Positions 7,351 through 15,578 of a stretch of 64,000 bases of DNA are shown piece after piece. The position numbers and the translations under genes are program-made. Under the pieces are notes generated by a model. The model saw nothing but the letters and a program-made list of their open reading frames with translations, did not search any database and was not told where the DNA came from. Each line of letters opens with the position of its first letter. Within the stretch, counting starts at the first letter, position 1. Source of the DNA: Indolivaga alginatilytica. GTDB taxonomy: Bacteria; Bacteroidota; Bacteroidia; Bacteroidales; Dysgonomonadaceae. Where the stretch lies: NCBI RefSeq assembly GCF_003201355.1, contig NZ_QICL01000013.1, positions 1 to 64,000 on the forward strand. The letters run 5' to 3'.

Positions 7351-8832
7351 ATGGCAAAAGAGCTTAAAGAATTGACTCCTAGAAGTCAGGATTACAGTCA
7401 ATGGTATCTTGATTTGGTACTAAAAGCAGATTTAGCAGAAAACTCTGCTGTACGTGGATGTATGGTTATTAAACCATACGGATATGCAATTTGGGAAAAA
7501 ATTCAACGTCAGTTGGATGATATGTTCAAAGAAACAGGTCACGTAAATGCATATTTCCCGCTTTTCATCCCCAAATCGTTCTTAAGCAAAGAAGCCGATC
7601 ACGTTGAAGGCTTTGCCAAAGAATGTGCTGTTGTAACTCACTATCGTTTAAAGAACGATCCTGACGGGAAAGGTGTAATAGTGGATCCGGAAGCGAAACT
7701 GGAAGAAGAACTTATCATCCGTCCCACATCAGAAACTATTATCTGGAATACATACCGCAATTGGATTCAATCATACCGCGACCTGCCTATATTGGTGAAT
7801 CAATGGGCTAATGTGGTTCGTTGGGAAATGCGTACACGCTTATTTCTTCGTACTGCCGAGTTTCTTTGGCAAGAAGGGCACACTGCTCATGCGACAAAAG
7901 CTGAAGCAGAGGAAGAGTCTCAAAAGATGCTTGAAGTATATGGCGAATTTGCCGAAAAATATATGGCAATGCCTGTAGTAAGAGGGGTAAAATCGGCATC
8001 GGAACGTTTTGCAGGAGCTATTGACACTTATACCATTGAAGCTTTGATGCAAGATGGAAAAGCCCTTCAATCGGGTACATCTCACTTCTTGGGACAGAAT
8101 TTTGCTAAAGCATTTGATGTGAAATTCACAGATAAAGAAGGTAAACAAGATTACGTTTGGGCAACCTCATGGGGTGTTTCGACTCGCTTGATCGGTGCAC
8201 TTATAATGGCTCACTCAGATGATAATGGTCTGGTACTTCCTCCAAAGTTAGCACCTTTCCAAGTGGTAATCGTGCCGATTTATCGTAGCGAAGAGCAACT
8301 TGCTCAAATCAATGAGAAGGTAGCAGGAATTGTTTCTGCTTTAAAGAATTTGGGTATCAGTGTCAAGTATGATAACTCGGACAATAAAAAACCGGGATGG
8401 AAATTCTCGGAATATGAACTTAAAGGAGTGCCAATCCGTTTAGCAATGGGTGGTCGTGATCTTGAGAATAATACAATCGAGGTAGCACGCCGTGATACTT
8501 TGACTAAAGAAACTGTATCATGTGACAATCTGGATGTGTACATCAAGAATCTCTTGAATGATATCCAAGAGAACATCTATAAGAAAGCCCTTGATTTCAG
8601 AACAGCCAGCACAATCAACGTAGACTCATACGATGAATTTAAAGAGAAGATAGAAGAAGGTGGATTCTTGATGGCTCATTGGGACGGAACTCCTGAGACT
8701 GAGGAGAAAATCAAAAATGAAACCAAAGCAACCATCCGTTGTATACCTTTAGAGGGAGATAAAACTCCGGGTAAATGTATGGTTACAGGTAACCCTTCTA
8801 CTCAACGAGTAGTATTTGCAAGAGCATATTAA
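7351..8832 (+). CDS. proS: Prolyl-tRNA synthetase (archaeal/eukaryotic type)
   Basis: A class II aminoacyl-tRNA synthetase that charges tRNA-Pro. At 493 residues, with no inserted editing domain, it is the ProS type 3 (archaeal/eukaryote-like) enzyme. The N-terminus [21 protein letters not shown] is typical. Motif 2 ([32 protein letters not shown]) and motif 3 ([18 protein letters not shown]) of the catalytic core are present, followed by the anticodon-binding domain (VVIVPIYRS ...) and a C-terminal domain ending in RAY. The C-terminal domain lacks the full set of zinc Cys. The 5' leader probably contains a repeat element, which makes leader-based control worth testing. Confidence 0.96.
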   Translation: MAKELKELTPRSQDYSQWYLDLVLKADLAENSAVRGCMVIKPYGYAIWEKIQRQLDDMFKETGHVNAYFPLFIPKSFLSKEADHVEGFAKECAVVTHYRLKNDPDGKGVIVDPEAKLEEELIIRPTSETIIWNTYRNWIQSYRDLPILVNQWANVVRWEMRTRLFLRTAEFLWQEGHTAHATKAEAEEESQKMLEVYGEFAEKYMAMPVVRGVKSASERFAGAIDTYTIEALMQDGKALQSGTSHFLGQNFAKAFDVKFTDKEGKQDYVWATSWGVSTRLIGALIMAHSDDNGLVLPPKLAPFQVVIVPIYRSEEQLAQINEKVAGIVSALKNLGISVKYDNSDNKKPGWKFSEYELKGVPIRLAMGGRDLENNTIEVARRDTLTKETVSCDNLDVYIKNLLNDIQENIYKKALDFRTASTINVDSYDEFKEKIEEGGFLMAHWDGTPETEEKIKNETKATIRCIPLEGDKTPGKCMVTGNPSTQRVVFARAY

Positions 8833-8833
8833 G

Positions 8834-8853
8834 AAGGTCACAGACCTTTTTGT
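8834..8853 (+). repeat. Intergenic element 5' hairpin acting as probable terminator
   Basis: AAGGTCACAGACCTT followed by TTTG lies immediately after the proS stop. It is the terminator-like first part of the repeat family, without the rest. Confidence 0.6.
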
Positions 8854-8880
8854 TATACCTTCAAAACATTATATAATATA

Positions 8881-8926
8881 AAATAAGCGAAGCTCTGTGT
8901 TAGACAAAGCTTCGCTTCGCTTATTT
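8881..8926. terminator. Bidirectional terminator proS / GNAT
   Basis: AAATAAGCGAAG pairs perfectly with CTTCGCTTATTT over 12 bp, with A and T tracts on both sides, between convergent genes. Confidence 0.85.
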
Positions 8927-8934
8927 TATATAGG

Positions 8935-10158
8935 TTAGAAATAATCAGAAAAATAGGGCTGATTATCGGGTATTATTTGTTCGAGTATTTCCAGAGTATC
9001 ACTTTCAGCTTTAATACGTTCAATCTTATTCAAATACGAAGGGCTACGATAAGACATAAGCATAGTCGTTAATGTCTGAATATCTAAATAGACTGCCTTA
9101 CCTACCGTTTCATTTGTAGAACAGAGCTTTCCTTCGTCATTTTTCACAAGACCGAATACTCCATTATTCCATTCGGCAATAGAGTCAGAAACTACGAAAT
9201 GAAAAGGCTTGAATATATCTGATTCTTTAAACGGAAAATTATTCAAGAACTCAGTTACATCAACTATCCTAGCCATATAATAAGGCTCTATGGTCTCTTT
9301 GATCTGTCCGTCATCCAAAAGGAAATGAAGAGGATCATTCTTGTAAATATTGCCCTGTACCTCATCCACCATCGAATAATGAGCATAGACGAAATTCCAA
9401 AGACCTACCCTAGCCTCTTGATTTAGGTAAATAATATCTTTGATATGAAATATATCTTCTTCGATCCAGTATAAAATATATCCCTGAGGAACATCGTCTT
9501 TATCATAATAAACAGCGGCCGTCCGTTCATCTTCGTTTTCCCATCTCCAATACTCTTCCCATTCTTGTTTACCACGAATTAAAGCCCCATGGTTGTTTCT
9601 TGCAAATTTATCATAAACGGCAATCACATCCTTATCGGTAACGGGAAGTCTTTCCGCAAAACCTTTTACTCCGACATTTTTGGGTATCTGGCTATCTTTT
9701 ATTGTGAAAGTCAAATGGTCTGACATTATCTCCCATCCCTTACGGCGATAATAGGGTATTGAATAAGGATAAAGATAAGATATCCATTGCCCCTTATCCT
9801 TCATTATTTGTAATCCCGATTTTATTAAATCGTTCATCAAACCCAGATTAGCATATTCAGGATAGGTACCTACACCTGTTACTCCTCCCATTGAGAATAT
9901 TTTGCCATGAATATTTACCTGACAAGGATAAATACATAATTGGGAAATCAGCTGGTCTTCGTTGAACCAACCGATCACCTCTGCATTTTTCAGTATCGGG
10001 CGCTTGGACTTTACAATTTCACCGTCCTCATACCCGCTTTGCTGAATGTCGCTATTGGTTACCTGAAATACATACCGTAATAATTCATTAAACTGGTCTA
10101 TATATTCTAATCCAAAAGGTTTTAATGTTAATCGCTCTCTTATTTTATTCCTTTCCAT
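8935..10158 (-). CDS. Eis-like GNAT N-acetyltransferase
   Basis: A 407-residue acetyltransferase of the Eis/enhanced-intracellular-survival type. It has a double GNAT core with a C-terminal sterol-carrier-like domain. The acetyl-CoA loop and surroundings are seen in the GGVTGVGTYPEYANLGL stretch (family pattern V..V...P..R..G), followed by LYPYSIPYYRRKGWE. The second GNAT-like half covers about residues 180-290, and the C-terminal part contains the FGLV and MLMSYRSPSYL segments. Eis relatives acetylate amines, including aminoglycosides in mycobacteria; the substrate here cannot be read from sequence. No upstream partner gene is present. Confidence 0.8.
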   Translation of the reverse strand: MERNKIRERLTLKPFGLEYIDQFNELLRYVFQVTNSDIQQSGYEDGEIVKSKRPILKNAEVIGWFNEDQLISQLCIYPCQVNIHGKIFSMGGVTGVGTYPEYANLGLMNDLIKSGLQIMKDKGQWISYLYPYSIPYYRRKGWEIMSDHLTFTIKDSQIPKNVGVKGFAERLPVTDKDVIAVYDKFARNNHGALIRGKQEWEEYWRWENEDERTAAVYYDKDDVPQGYILYWIEEDIFHIKDIIYLNQEARVGLWNFVYAHYSMVDEVQGNIYKNDPLHFLLDDGQIKETIEPYYMARIVDVTEFLNNFPFKESDIFKPFHFVVSDSIAEWNNGVFGLVKNDEGKLCSTNETVGKAVYLDIQTLTTMLMSYRSPSYLNKIERIKAESDTLEILEQIIPDNQPYFSDYF

Positions 10159-10331
10159 AACCAGAATTATGATATTTTTCTAAAGGTATTAAATCTTCTT
10201 ATTTAACGGGATACAGACAGAATTGTTTATAATAATTTATAATAACAAAAGGAGGCGTTTTTATTACCTCCTTATTATTTCATTTGAGAAATTCTTTTTT
10301 ATTTAGTATTCAGCTCTTCCATTTAACCGCC

Positions 10332-11204
10332 TCACTTTACCCACTCCGCATTTACCAAAACAGGAAAGTGATCCGATGGAAATTTACCGATGTTATAAGT
10401 ATCGGTCAACATACCCCATCTGTTTGTTTTAAAATGCTTACTGAAATAGATATGATCCAATATTTCGTTATTGCTTATAATGCTTCTGTCCAAATCATCC
10501 AACTGACCAAGAGGCTTACCCCATGCGTTATATGATGAATTGTTTGCATATGGTTTTTCAACATCATAATAGGTATTTCTCAACACTTTAGATTCATTAA
10601 TGAGTCGAGCCCACGAGCTATTCAATCCGCCATTAAGATCACCCATAAACATCACAGAATTATCACCTGCTATTTCTTTGATCTTAGCCAATACCAGCTT
10701 ACTACTCTCGTTACGTGCATAATCTTTCTCATAATCGTAATGTGCACTGAATGCGAAGAATGTCTTACCCGATTCTATATCCTGCAATTCAACCCAAGTA
10801 CAAATACGGTTACAACAAGGTGCGTCCCAACTTTTGGAAGGAACATCGGGAGTTGCCGATAACCAGAAATCACCCTTGTTCAATAATTTATATTTAGCTG
10901 TTTTATAGAATATAGCCGAATGCTCTCCTTGATTATTTCCATCTCTACCCTCACCGTAATAGTCATAGCCGGGTAACGCTGCTTTCATTTCTTCCAACTG
11001 ATGTGGTAAAGCCTCCTGAGTTCCGAAGAAATCAAAATCGTGATACTGTACTAATTTAGCAATATACGGAGAACGATCTTGCCACATATTACCTACATCC
11101 GATGAATTATCGTTCCGAACATTATACGTTCCGACATTGAAACTTTGTGCATTCACGGCAAATGCAGTAATAAATAATACTGCACAGATAAAAATTTGTT
11201 TCAT
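10332..11204 (-). CDS. Secreted endonuclease/exonuclease/phosphatase-family protein
   Basis: A metal-dependent phosphodiesterase-fold protein of 290 residues with a signal peptide (MKQIFICAVLFITAFAVNAQ). The fold motifs are in order: NVGTYNVRND near the start, GTQEAL (metal-binding Glu), FSAHYDY (catalytic His), MFMGDLNGG (Asp and Asn), and the C-terminal SDHFPVL (Asp-His pair). Family substrates range from DNA to phospholipids and sphingomyelin, so the substrate is open; a secreted location argues for scavenging phosphate or nucleic acid. No operon partners were seen. Upstream are a partial repeat element and a cluster of GTGACAAAAGTAAC motifs that contain minus-strand -7-like boxes. Confidence 0.88.
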   Translation of the reverse strand: MKQIFICAVLFITAFAVNAQSFNVGTYNVRNDNSSDVGNMWQDRSPYIAKLVQYHDFDFFGTQEALPHQLEEMKAALPGYDYYGEGRDGNNQGEHSAIFYKTAKYKLLNKGDFWLSATPDVPSKSWDAPCCNRICTWVELQDIESGKTFFAFSAHYDYEKDYARNESSKLVLAKIKEIAGDNSVMFMGDLNGGLNSSWARLINESKVLRNTYYDVEKPYANNSSYNAWGKPLGQLDDLDRSIISNNEILDHIYFSKHFKTNRWGMLTDTYNIGKFPSDHFPVLVNAEWVK

Positions 11205-11215
11205 GATAAAATAAA

Positions 11216-11277
11216 TTAAGTAAATGAAAGTATTTAATGATATACTTTCTGATTATAACAAGCTATTGCTGTTATGT
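11216..11277 (-). repeat. Intergenic element, 3' two-thirds
   Basis: Read on the minus strand it has ATAACAGCAATAGCTTG, then GAAAGTAT pairing with ATACTTTC, then ATTTACTTAA, and ends 12 bases before the nuclease ATG. The 5' terminator-like hairpin is missing. Confidence 0.65.
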
Positions 11278-11351
11278 TTATTAAATGCATCATTAAATAG
11301 TTGAAGTTACTTAATTATGCCAATCAGTAATGGAAACACCTACTCAACAGA

Positions 11352-11540
11352 GTGACAAAAGTTACAAAAAGTAAACATTTAAGGTGATAAAAGTAACGAT
11401 AAATGAGTAAAAAGTGTTACTTTTTCGATTTCACTAAACCACTAATAATCAAATAACAACAATCTAAAAGGTGACAAAAGTAACAAAAGTAACACTTTTT
11501 CATACGCATTTTATTTTCTCTTATTTGTGTTACTTTTAAG
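11352..11540. repeat. Cluster of GTGACAAAAGTAAC-type repeats
   Basis: Degenerate direct and inverted copies occur at about 11352 (GTGACAAAAGTTAC), 11384 (GTGATAAAAGTAAC), 11471 (GTGACAAAAGTAAC) and 11484 (CAAAAGTAACAC), with opposite-strand GTGTTACTTTT at 11415 and 11527. CAAAAGTA read on the minus strand is TACTTTTG, an exact TAnnTTTG box, so some copies could be promoters. The region 80-210 holds related sequence. Confidence 0.6.
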
Positions 11541-11644
11541 AACTTTTTCTAAGAGCGTATGTAGAGGAGAGAAAAATTTCACCCGTTATTGTCATCGGGT
11601 TAAAACCTTACTATATCCTTACATATATAGATAAATAACTTTAG

Positions 11645-12907
11645 TTATACAATGTATTTTCCTAAGTCGCTATTCGGATCGAGCAGTGTAAAATCGAGCC
11701 CATAATTTTGCATCCGGACAATCAAATTATCATATTCTCCCACCGAATCCACTTCGATTCCTATTAATGCAGGGCCATTTTCGCGATCGTTCTTTTTCAT
11801 ATATTCGAAACGAACAATATCGTCATGCTCACCTAAGACTTCATTCAGAAAGTCTTTAAAGGCATTCGGACGTTGCGGAAGGCGTATAATAAAATAATGC
11901 TTCAAGCCTTCGAAAATCAAAGAACGCTCCTTAATCTCCTGCATACGGTTAATATCGTTGTTGCTTCCGCTAACAATACAAACCACATTCTTACCTTTTA
12001 TCTCGTCAGCATAATGATTCAGGGCAGTAATAGCCAACGCTCCTGCAGGTTCTACAACAATTGCATCCTTATTATATAGCTTAAGAATAGTAGTACATAC
12101 TTCGCCTTCCTGAACCAGACAAATATCGTCGATCACCTTATTGCAAATAGGATAAGTAATATCTCCGGCACGCTGTACAGCCGCACCATCTACAAACTTA
12201 TTGATATGAGCTAATGTCACAGGATGCTTTGCTTCGAAAGCAGCTTTCATACACGGTGCTCCGGCAGGCTCTACACCTATTATCTTGGTATTAGGCGAGT
12301 GGTCTTTTATATATGCACCTACTCCGGCGCAAAGACCTCCTCCTCCAATCGGAATAAAGAGATAATCGATAGTTCCTTCCGGTATTTCTTTCAAGACTTC
12401 GAGACCTATTGTACCTTGCCCCTCTATCACCTGAGGATGATCGAAAGGAGGTATGAAAGTCATATTATGCTCTATAGTATATATCTTGGCAGCATTGGCA
12501 CAATCATCAAATGTATCTCCGACTAAAATGATTTCGATATTACCATTACCAAACATTCGGGTTTGCTCGATTTTCTGCTTAGGAGTAATTTTCGGCATAA
12601 AGATAACACCTCTGACACCCATCTGATTGCAACTATAAGCAACCCCTTGTGCATGATTACCTGCGCTGGCACACACTACCCCTTTTTTCAGAAGCTCGGC
12701 ATCCAGACAGCTCATCATATTATAGGCACCTCTTAATTTATAAGAACGTACCACTTGCAAATCCTCACGCTTCAAATATATATTCGAGTCGAAAGTTCGG
12801 GACAATGATAGATTTAATTCCAGTGGAGTTTTTCTGATAACCTCGCTCAATCTGATTGCAGCTTCTTCGATATGAAGATCAAATTCGTCAGTAATTTTTG
12901 ATAGCAT
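11645..12907 (-). CDS. ilvA: Threonine ammonia-lyase (threonine dehydratase)
   Basis: A PLP enzyme that converts threonine to 2-oxobutanoate, the first step of isoleucine synthesis. The 420 residues hold the PLP fold (about 1-320) with the Schiff-base Lys in VRSYKLRGAYN, CASAGNHAQGVAY, the Gly-rich phosphate loop PIGGGGLCAGVG and the SGSNND motif. One C-terminal ACT-like regulatory domain (about 330-420, LKHYFIIRLPQRPNAFKDFLNEVLG) follows. This is the shorter form with a single ACT-like domain. It stands alone rather than in an ilv operon. A minus-strand -7 box at 13028-13035 and a repeat element at 12928-13021 lie upstream, so the element probably forms the leader. Confidence 0.95.
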   Translation of the reverse strand: MLSKITDEFDLHIEEAAIRLSEVIRKTPLELNLSLSRTFDSNIYLKREDLQVVRSYKLRGAYNMMSCLDAELLKKGVVCASAGNHAQGVAYSCNQMGVRGVIFMPKITPKQKIEQTRMFGNGNIEIILVGDTFDDCANAAKIYTIEHNMTFIPPFDHPQVIEGQGTIGLEVLKEIPEGTIDYLFIPIGGGGLCAGVGAYIKDHSPNTKIIGVEPAGAPCMKAAFEAKHPVTLAHINKFVDGAAVQRAGDITYPICNKVIDDICLVQEGEVCTTILKLYNKDAIVVEPAGALAITALNHYADEIKGKNVVCIVSGSNNDINRMQEIKERSLIFEGLKHYFIIRLPQRPNAFKDFLNEVLGEHDDIVRFEYMKKNDRENGPALIGIEVDSVGEYDNLIVRMQNYGLDFTLLDPNSDLGKYIV

Positions 12908-12927
12908 TTAATTAGTATCGTTACATT

Positions 12928-13021
12928 TTAAGGTCGCAGACCTTCTTATTACTTTGGCAAGTATAAATGCAGCTGATAGCTATAACCAGATAATGTTGCA
13001 TTAAATACTTACTATTACTTA
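12928..13021 (+). repeat. 95-bp intergenic element, near-complete copy upstream of ilvA
   Basis: TTAAGGTCGCAGACCTT at the left end, ACTTTGGCAAG, AGCTGATAGCTATAA, then GCATTAAATACTTAC and ATTACTTA at the right. Relative to ilvA it is reversed: its 3' end lies at the expected ilvA transcription start and its hairpin lies 20 bases before the ATG. Confidence 0.8.
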
Positions 13022-13027
13022 CCTTGG

Positions 13028-13035
13028 CAAAGGTA
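13028..13035 (-). promoter_or_regulatory. Putative minus-strand -7 box (TACCTTTG) of ilvA
   Basis: On the minus strand this reads TACCTTTG, matching TAnnTTTG. The expected start point is about 13021, at the edge of the repeat element. Confidence 0.45.
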
Positions 13036-13123
13036 CTAATTAGATAGATTATATACACGAAATAAACACAGTAAATAATTTCAGGCTATTACTAATTTTA
13101 TCTACAGTTTACCATCTCTAATA

Positions 13124-13217
13124 TAAGTAAAAGAAAATATTTAATGATACATTTTAAAGGCATAACAACCTATCGCTGTTTTGCCCAGCCAAAGCAATAA
13201 ATAGTTCTGCGAACTTA
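13124..13217 (-). repeat. 95-bp intergenic element, near-complete copy (inverted)
   Basis: On the minus strand: TAAGTTCGCAGAAC hairpin, ATTTATTGCTTTGGC, AACAGCGATAGGTTG, CATTAAATATTTTC and CTTAT. Together with the copy at 12928-13021 it forms a pair in opposite orientation in the divergent region between ilvA and the gene at 13303. Confidence 0.75.
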
Positions 13218-13264
13218 TCAAATATCGAGATACTATAATTTATTGAATATCCTCAGATTTATTT

Positions 13265-13272
13265 TACCTTTG
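13265..13272 (+). promoter_or_regulatory. Putative -7 box (TACCTTTG)
   Basis: TACCTTTG fits TAnnTTTG and lies 30 bases before the ATG at 13303. Confidence 0.45.
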
Positions 13273-13302
13273 TTATTACCCAAACACTAAATAAGCTAAT
13301 AG

Positions 13303-14367
13303 ATGAATCATAATCTGGAAATACAAAAGATATTACTGAAACTGGATACATTGTCGCATCCGGAAGATAAAATAAACCTGTTAAAGCAAGCCATACAGAT
13401 TGCAGATGCAAATAACGATCTGGACTGGGGTTTTGATTTGCGTCTCGATCTTATTTCTCAAGAAAAAGACACCTCTCATTGTACCGAAAGCTTTCCTGCG
13501 TTTACTTGGATACTTAGTACATACGATGCTAACCCCGAACTATTCAATGAGGATGATTTTCTTTGGGAATACAAATGGATGGCAGCAGCTGCAAGGCGTA
13601 ATGTGAATATTTCACGCGAGCAGGTAGAGTCTATTATGGCTGACTTAAAAGCAAGGATGGAACGTAACGGATATACACCTCGCGGATATTATAGCGTAAT
13701 GATTTATTGGAATCTATTCATTGGCGACATGCAGGAAGCCAATAAATACCTGGAACTACGTGATAATACTCCACGCGACAGAATGTCTCATTGCCCTGCC
13801 TGTGAATTAGATACAAAAGTTGAAATTGAGCTTATAGAAGGTCAGCTTGAGAAAGCTATTACTACAGCAAACGACTTAATTACAAAGAAGCTGACTTGCG
13901 GAGTTATGCCTCTTGCCACTTTTTGTAATCTGACTTATTATCTCTCTAAAGCAGATAATCCCAGAGCTGAAGAATTTTTCGCTAAAGCTGAAGAAGAAAT
14001 TGCAGAGGCTGAAGAAAACGACACTTCGCTCATTTCGAATATATCCGATCTGATTTACTATCTGAATAAATTCGACAGAAACAGAGGTTGGGAATACTTC
14101 CAGAAATATGCGGATTGGGAAATCGGGGCAGAAGATTCAATCAGTTTCGACTTCTCGAAAAACATTCTGTCTCTATTGAAAGAAGATGGCGAAAAACAAT
14201 TGACAATGAGTGAAAAATTACCTTATTACAAAGCCGATGGTAATTATAATATCTCTGAGTTATACGATTACTATTATCAGAAAGCAAAGAATCTGGCTCA
14301 ACAATTCGACGCCCGTAACGGAACAAATTCATTCTCCAAAGCATTAGAAGAAACTATATCAATATAA
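13303..14367 (+). CDS. Uncharacterised helical-repeat protein, first of a tandem pair
   Basis: I do not recognise a named family. The 354-residue product is acidic, has no signal peptide or membrane segment, and looks entirely helical in a TPR-like manner: KINLLKQAIQIADANNDLDWGFDLRLDLI, then QLEKAITTANDLIT, then PRAEEFFAKAEEEIAEAEE, then NRGWEYFQKYADWEIGAED. It ends with a helix containing KNLAQQFDARNGTNSF. A CPAC motif (near residue 167) is unique to this copy. The next gene encodes a clear paralogue of nearly equal length (355 residues) with the same start, middle and end motifs. A protein-protein scaffold or phage/toxin-related role is possible but not supported by the context. Confidence 0.75.
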   Translation: MNHNLEIQKILLKLDTLSHPEDKINLLKQAIQIADANNDLDWGFDLRLDLISQEKDTSHCTESFPAFTWILSTYDANPELFNEDDFLWEYKWMAAAARRNVNISREQVESIMADLKARMERNGYTPRGYYSVMIYWNLFIGDMQEANKYLELRDNTPRDRMSHCPACELDTKVEIELIEGQLEKAITTANDLITKKLTCGVMPLATFCNLTYYLSKADNPRAEEFFAKAEEEIAEAEENDTSLISNISDLIYYLNKFDRNRGWEYFQKYADWEIGAEDSISFDFSKNILSLLKEDGEKQLTMSEKLPYYKADGNYNISELYDYYYQKAKNLAQQFDARNGTNSFSKALEETISI

Positions 14368-14378
14368 TTTCATTCCTC

Positions 14379-14443
14379 TTGTAGGGGCAGACCTATGTGT
14401 CTGCCCTAGAGATAAGGGCGAACACATAGGTTCTCCCCTACAA
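14379..14443. repeat. 65-bp inverted-repeat (REP/MITE-like) element
   Basis: The ends TTGTAGGGG and CCCCTACAA are perfect inverted repeats. Inside, GGGCAGACCTATGTG is matched by CACATAGGTTCTCCCC, with an inner GTCTGCCCTA/TAAGGGCGAAC part. The element is much richer in GC than its surroundings and lies between the two paralogues. Similar-looking GTAGGGGCGA elements occur, from memory, between genes of unrelated bacteria. Confidence 0.75.
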
Positions 14444-14478
14444 CAAAAACAGACATTGAAATACTTATTATAAATAGA

Positions 14479-15546
14479 ATGAATTATAATCTTGAGATAC
14501 AAAAAATACTTTTAGACACCGAGAATATCAAAAATCCCGATGACCGAATCATGTTATTAAAGCAGGCAATTCATATTGCTGATGCTAATAATGATATGGA
14601 TTGGGGATATGATCTCAGGATGGATTTAATTCGTAACGAACAGTTTACTGCACATTCGCGTGAGAGTTTCCCTGCATTTGCATGGATATTGAATGCTTAT
14701 GATTCTGATCCCGAACTATATTCAGAAGAGGAAATTCTGAATGAGTACAAATGGATGGCGGCAGTATCATACAATAACCTGAATGTATCGCGAGTACAAA
14801 TAGAAGCCATTCTTGAAGATTTCAGAAAAAGGTCTGTTGATTGTGGGATGAGCAGTCGCGAATACTACAATATAATGTCCAACTGGTCACTATTTCTGGG
14901 AAGCAAAGAAGACGCCCGCAAATATCTCGATTTAAGAGATAAAGCACCTGAAGACAGTATGACTTCATTGAGTAACGACCTTATCACAACAATATATGTT
15001 GAAATGTTTGAAGGTGATTTCGACAAGGCGATTTCTCATATTCAAGAATTTATGGCACAGCGGTCTGTTCATCAAATGAACCCGATACCTGTTTATAGTG
15101 GACTTATTTACTACTTCGGTGGTAAAATGAATGATCCGAGAGCAGCTGAATATTTCGCTGAAGCGGATAAAGAATTTTCGGAATTAGCAAATTACCCTTT
15201 TCAGTTATACGAAGTAACTTTGATGATGTACTATATGTCTAAATTTGAAAAGGAAAAAGCATGGGCATATTTCGAAAAGTATGTAAAATGGGAAATTGGA
15301 GCGGAAGATGCAATTCGTTTTGACTTTGCAACTTCAACACTTGCTTTATTTAAAGGTGGAGGCACTCGCCTTATAGAGGCTATAAGTAGTAATCAGCCTT
15401 ATTATAGAGAAGATAACAGCTATGATTTGGACGATTTATACAATCACTATTACGATATTGCACTTAACTTAGCACAACAATTTGATAAACGAAACGGTAA
15501 TACGCACTTTAACGAGCAGTTACAGGAAGTGCTTCAACAAATATAA
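14479..15546 (+). CDS. Uncharacterised helical-repeat protein, second of a tandem pair
   Basis: Paralogue of the protein at 13303. The shared blocks include YNLEIQKILL at the start, LLKQAIHIADANNDMDWGYDLRMDLI, ESFPAFAWILNAYDSDPELY, YKWMAAV, KYLDLRDKAPEDSM, the WEIGAEDAIRFDF block and NLAQQFDKRNGNTHF at the end. It lacks the CPAC motif of the first copy (MTSLSNDL instead). It is soluble, acidic and helical. The rarA gene starts 32 bases after the stop, so co-transcription with rarA is likely. The function is unknown. Confidence 0.75.
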   Translation: MNYNLEIQKILLDTENIKNPDDRIMLLKQAIHIADANNDMDWGYDLRMDLIRNEQFTAHSRESFPAFAWILNAYDSDPELYSEEEILNEYKWMAAVSYNNLNVSRVQIEAILEDFRKRSVDCGMSSREYYNIMSNWSLFLGSKEDARKYLDLRDKAPEDSMTSLSNDLITTIYVEMFEGDFDKAISHIQEFMAQRSVHQMNPIPVYSGLIYYFGGKMNDPRAAEYFAEADKEFSELANYPFQLYEVTLMMYYMSKFEKEKAWAYFEKYVKWEIGAEDAIRFDFATSTLALFKGGGTRLIEAISSNQPYYREDNSYDLDDLYNHYYDIALNLAQQFDKRNGNTHFNEQLQEVLQQI

Positions 15547-15578
15547 GAGTAAACGAGTTTACAAGTAAACTGAAAAAT

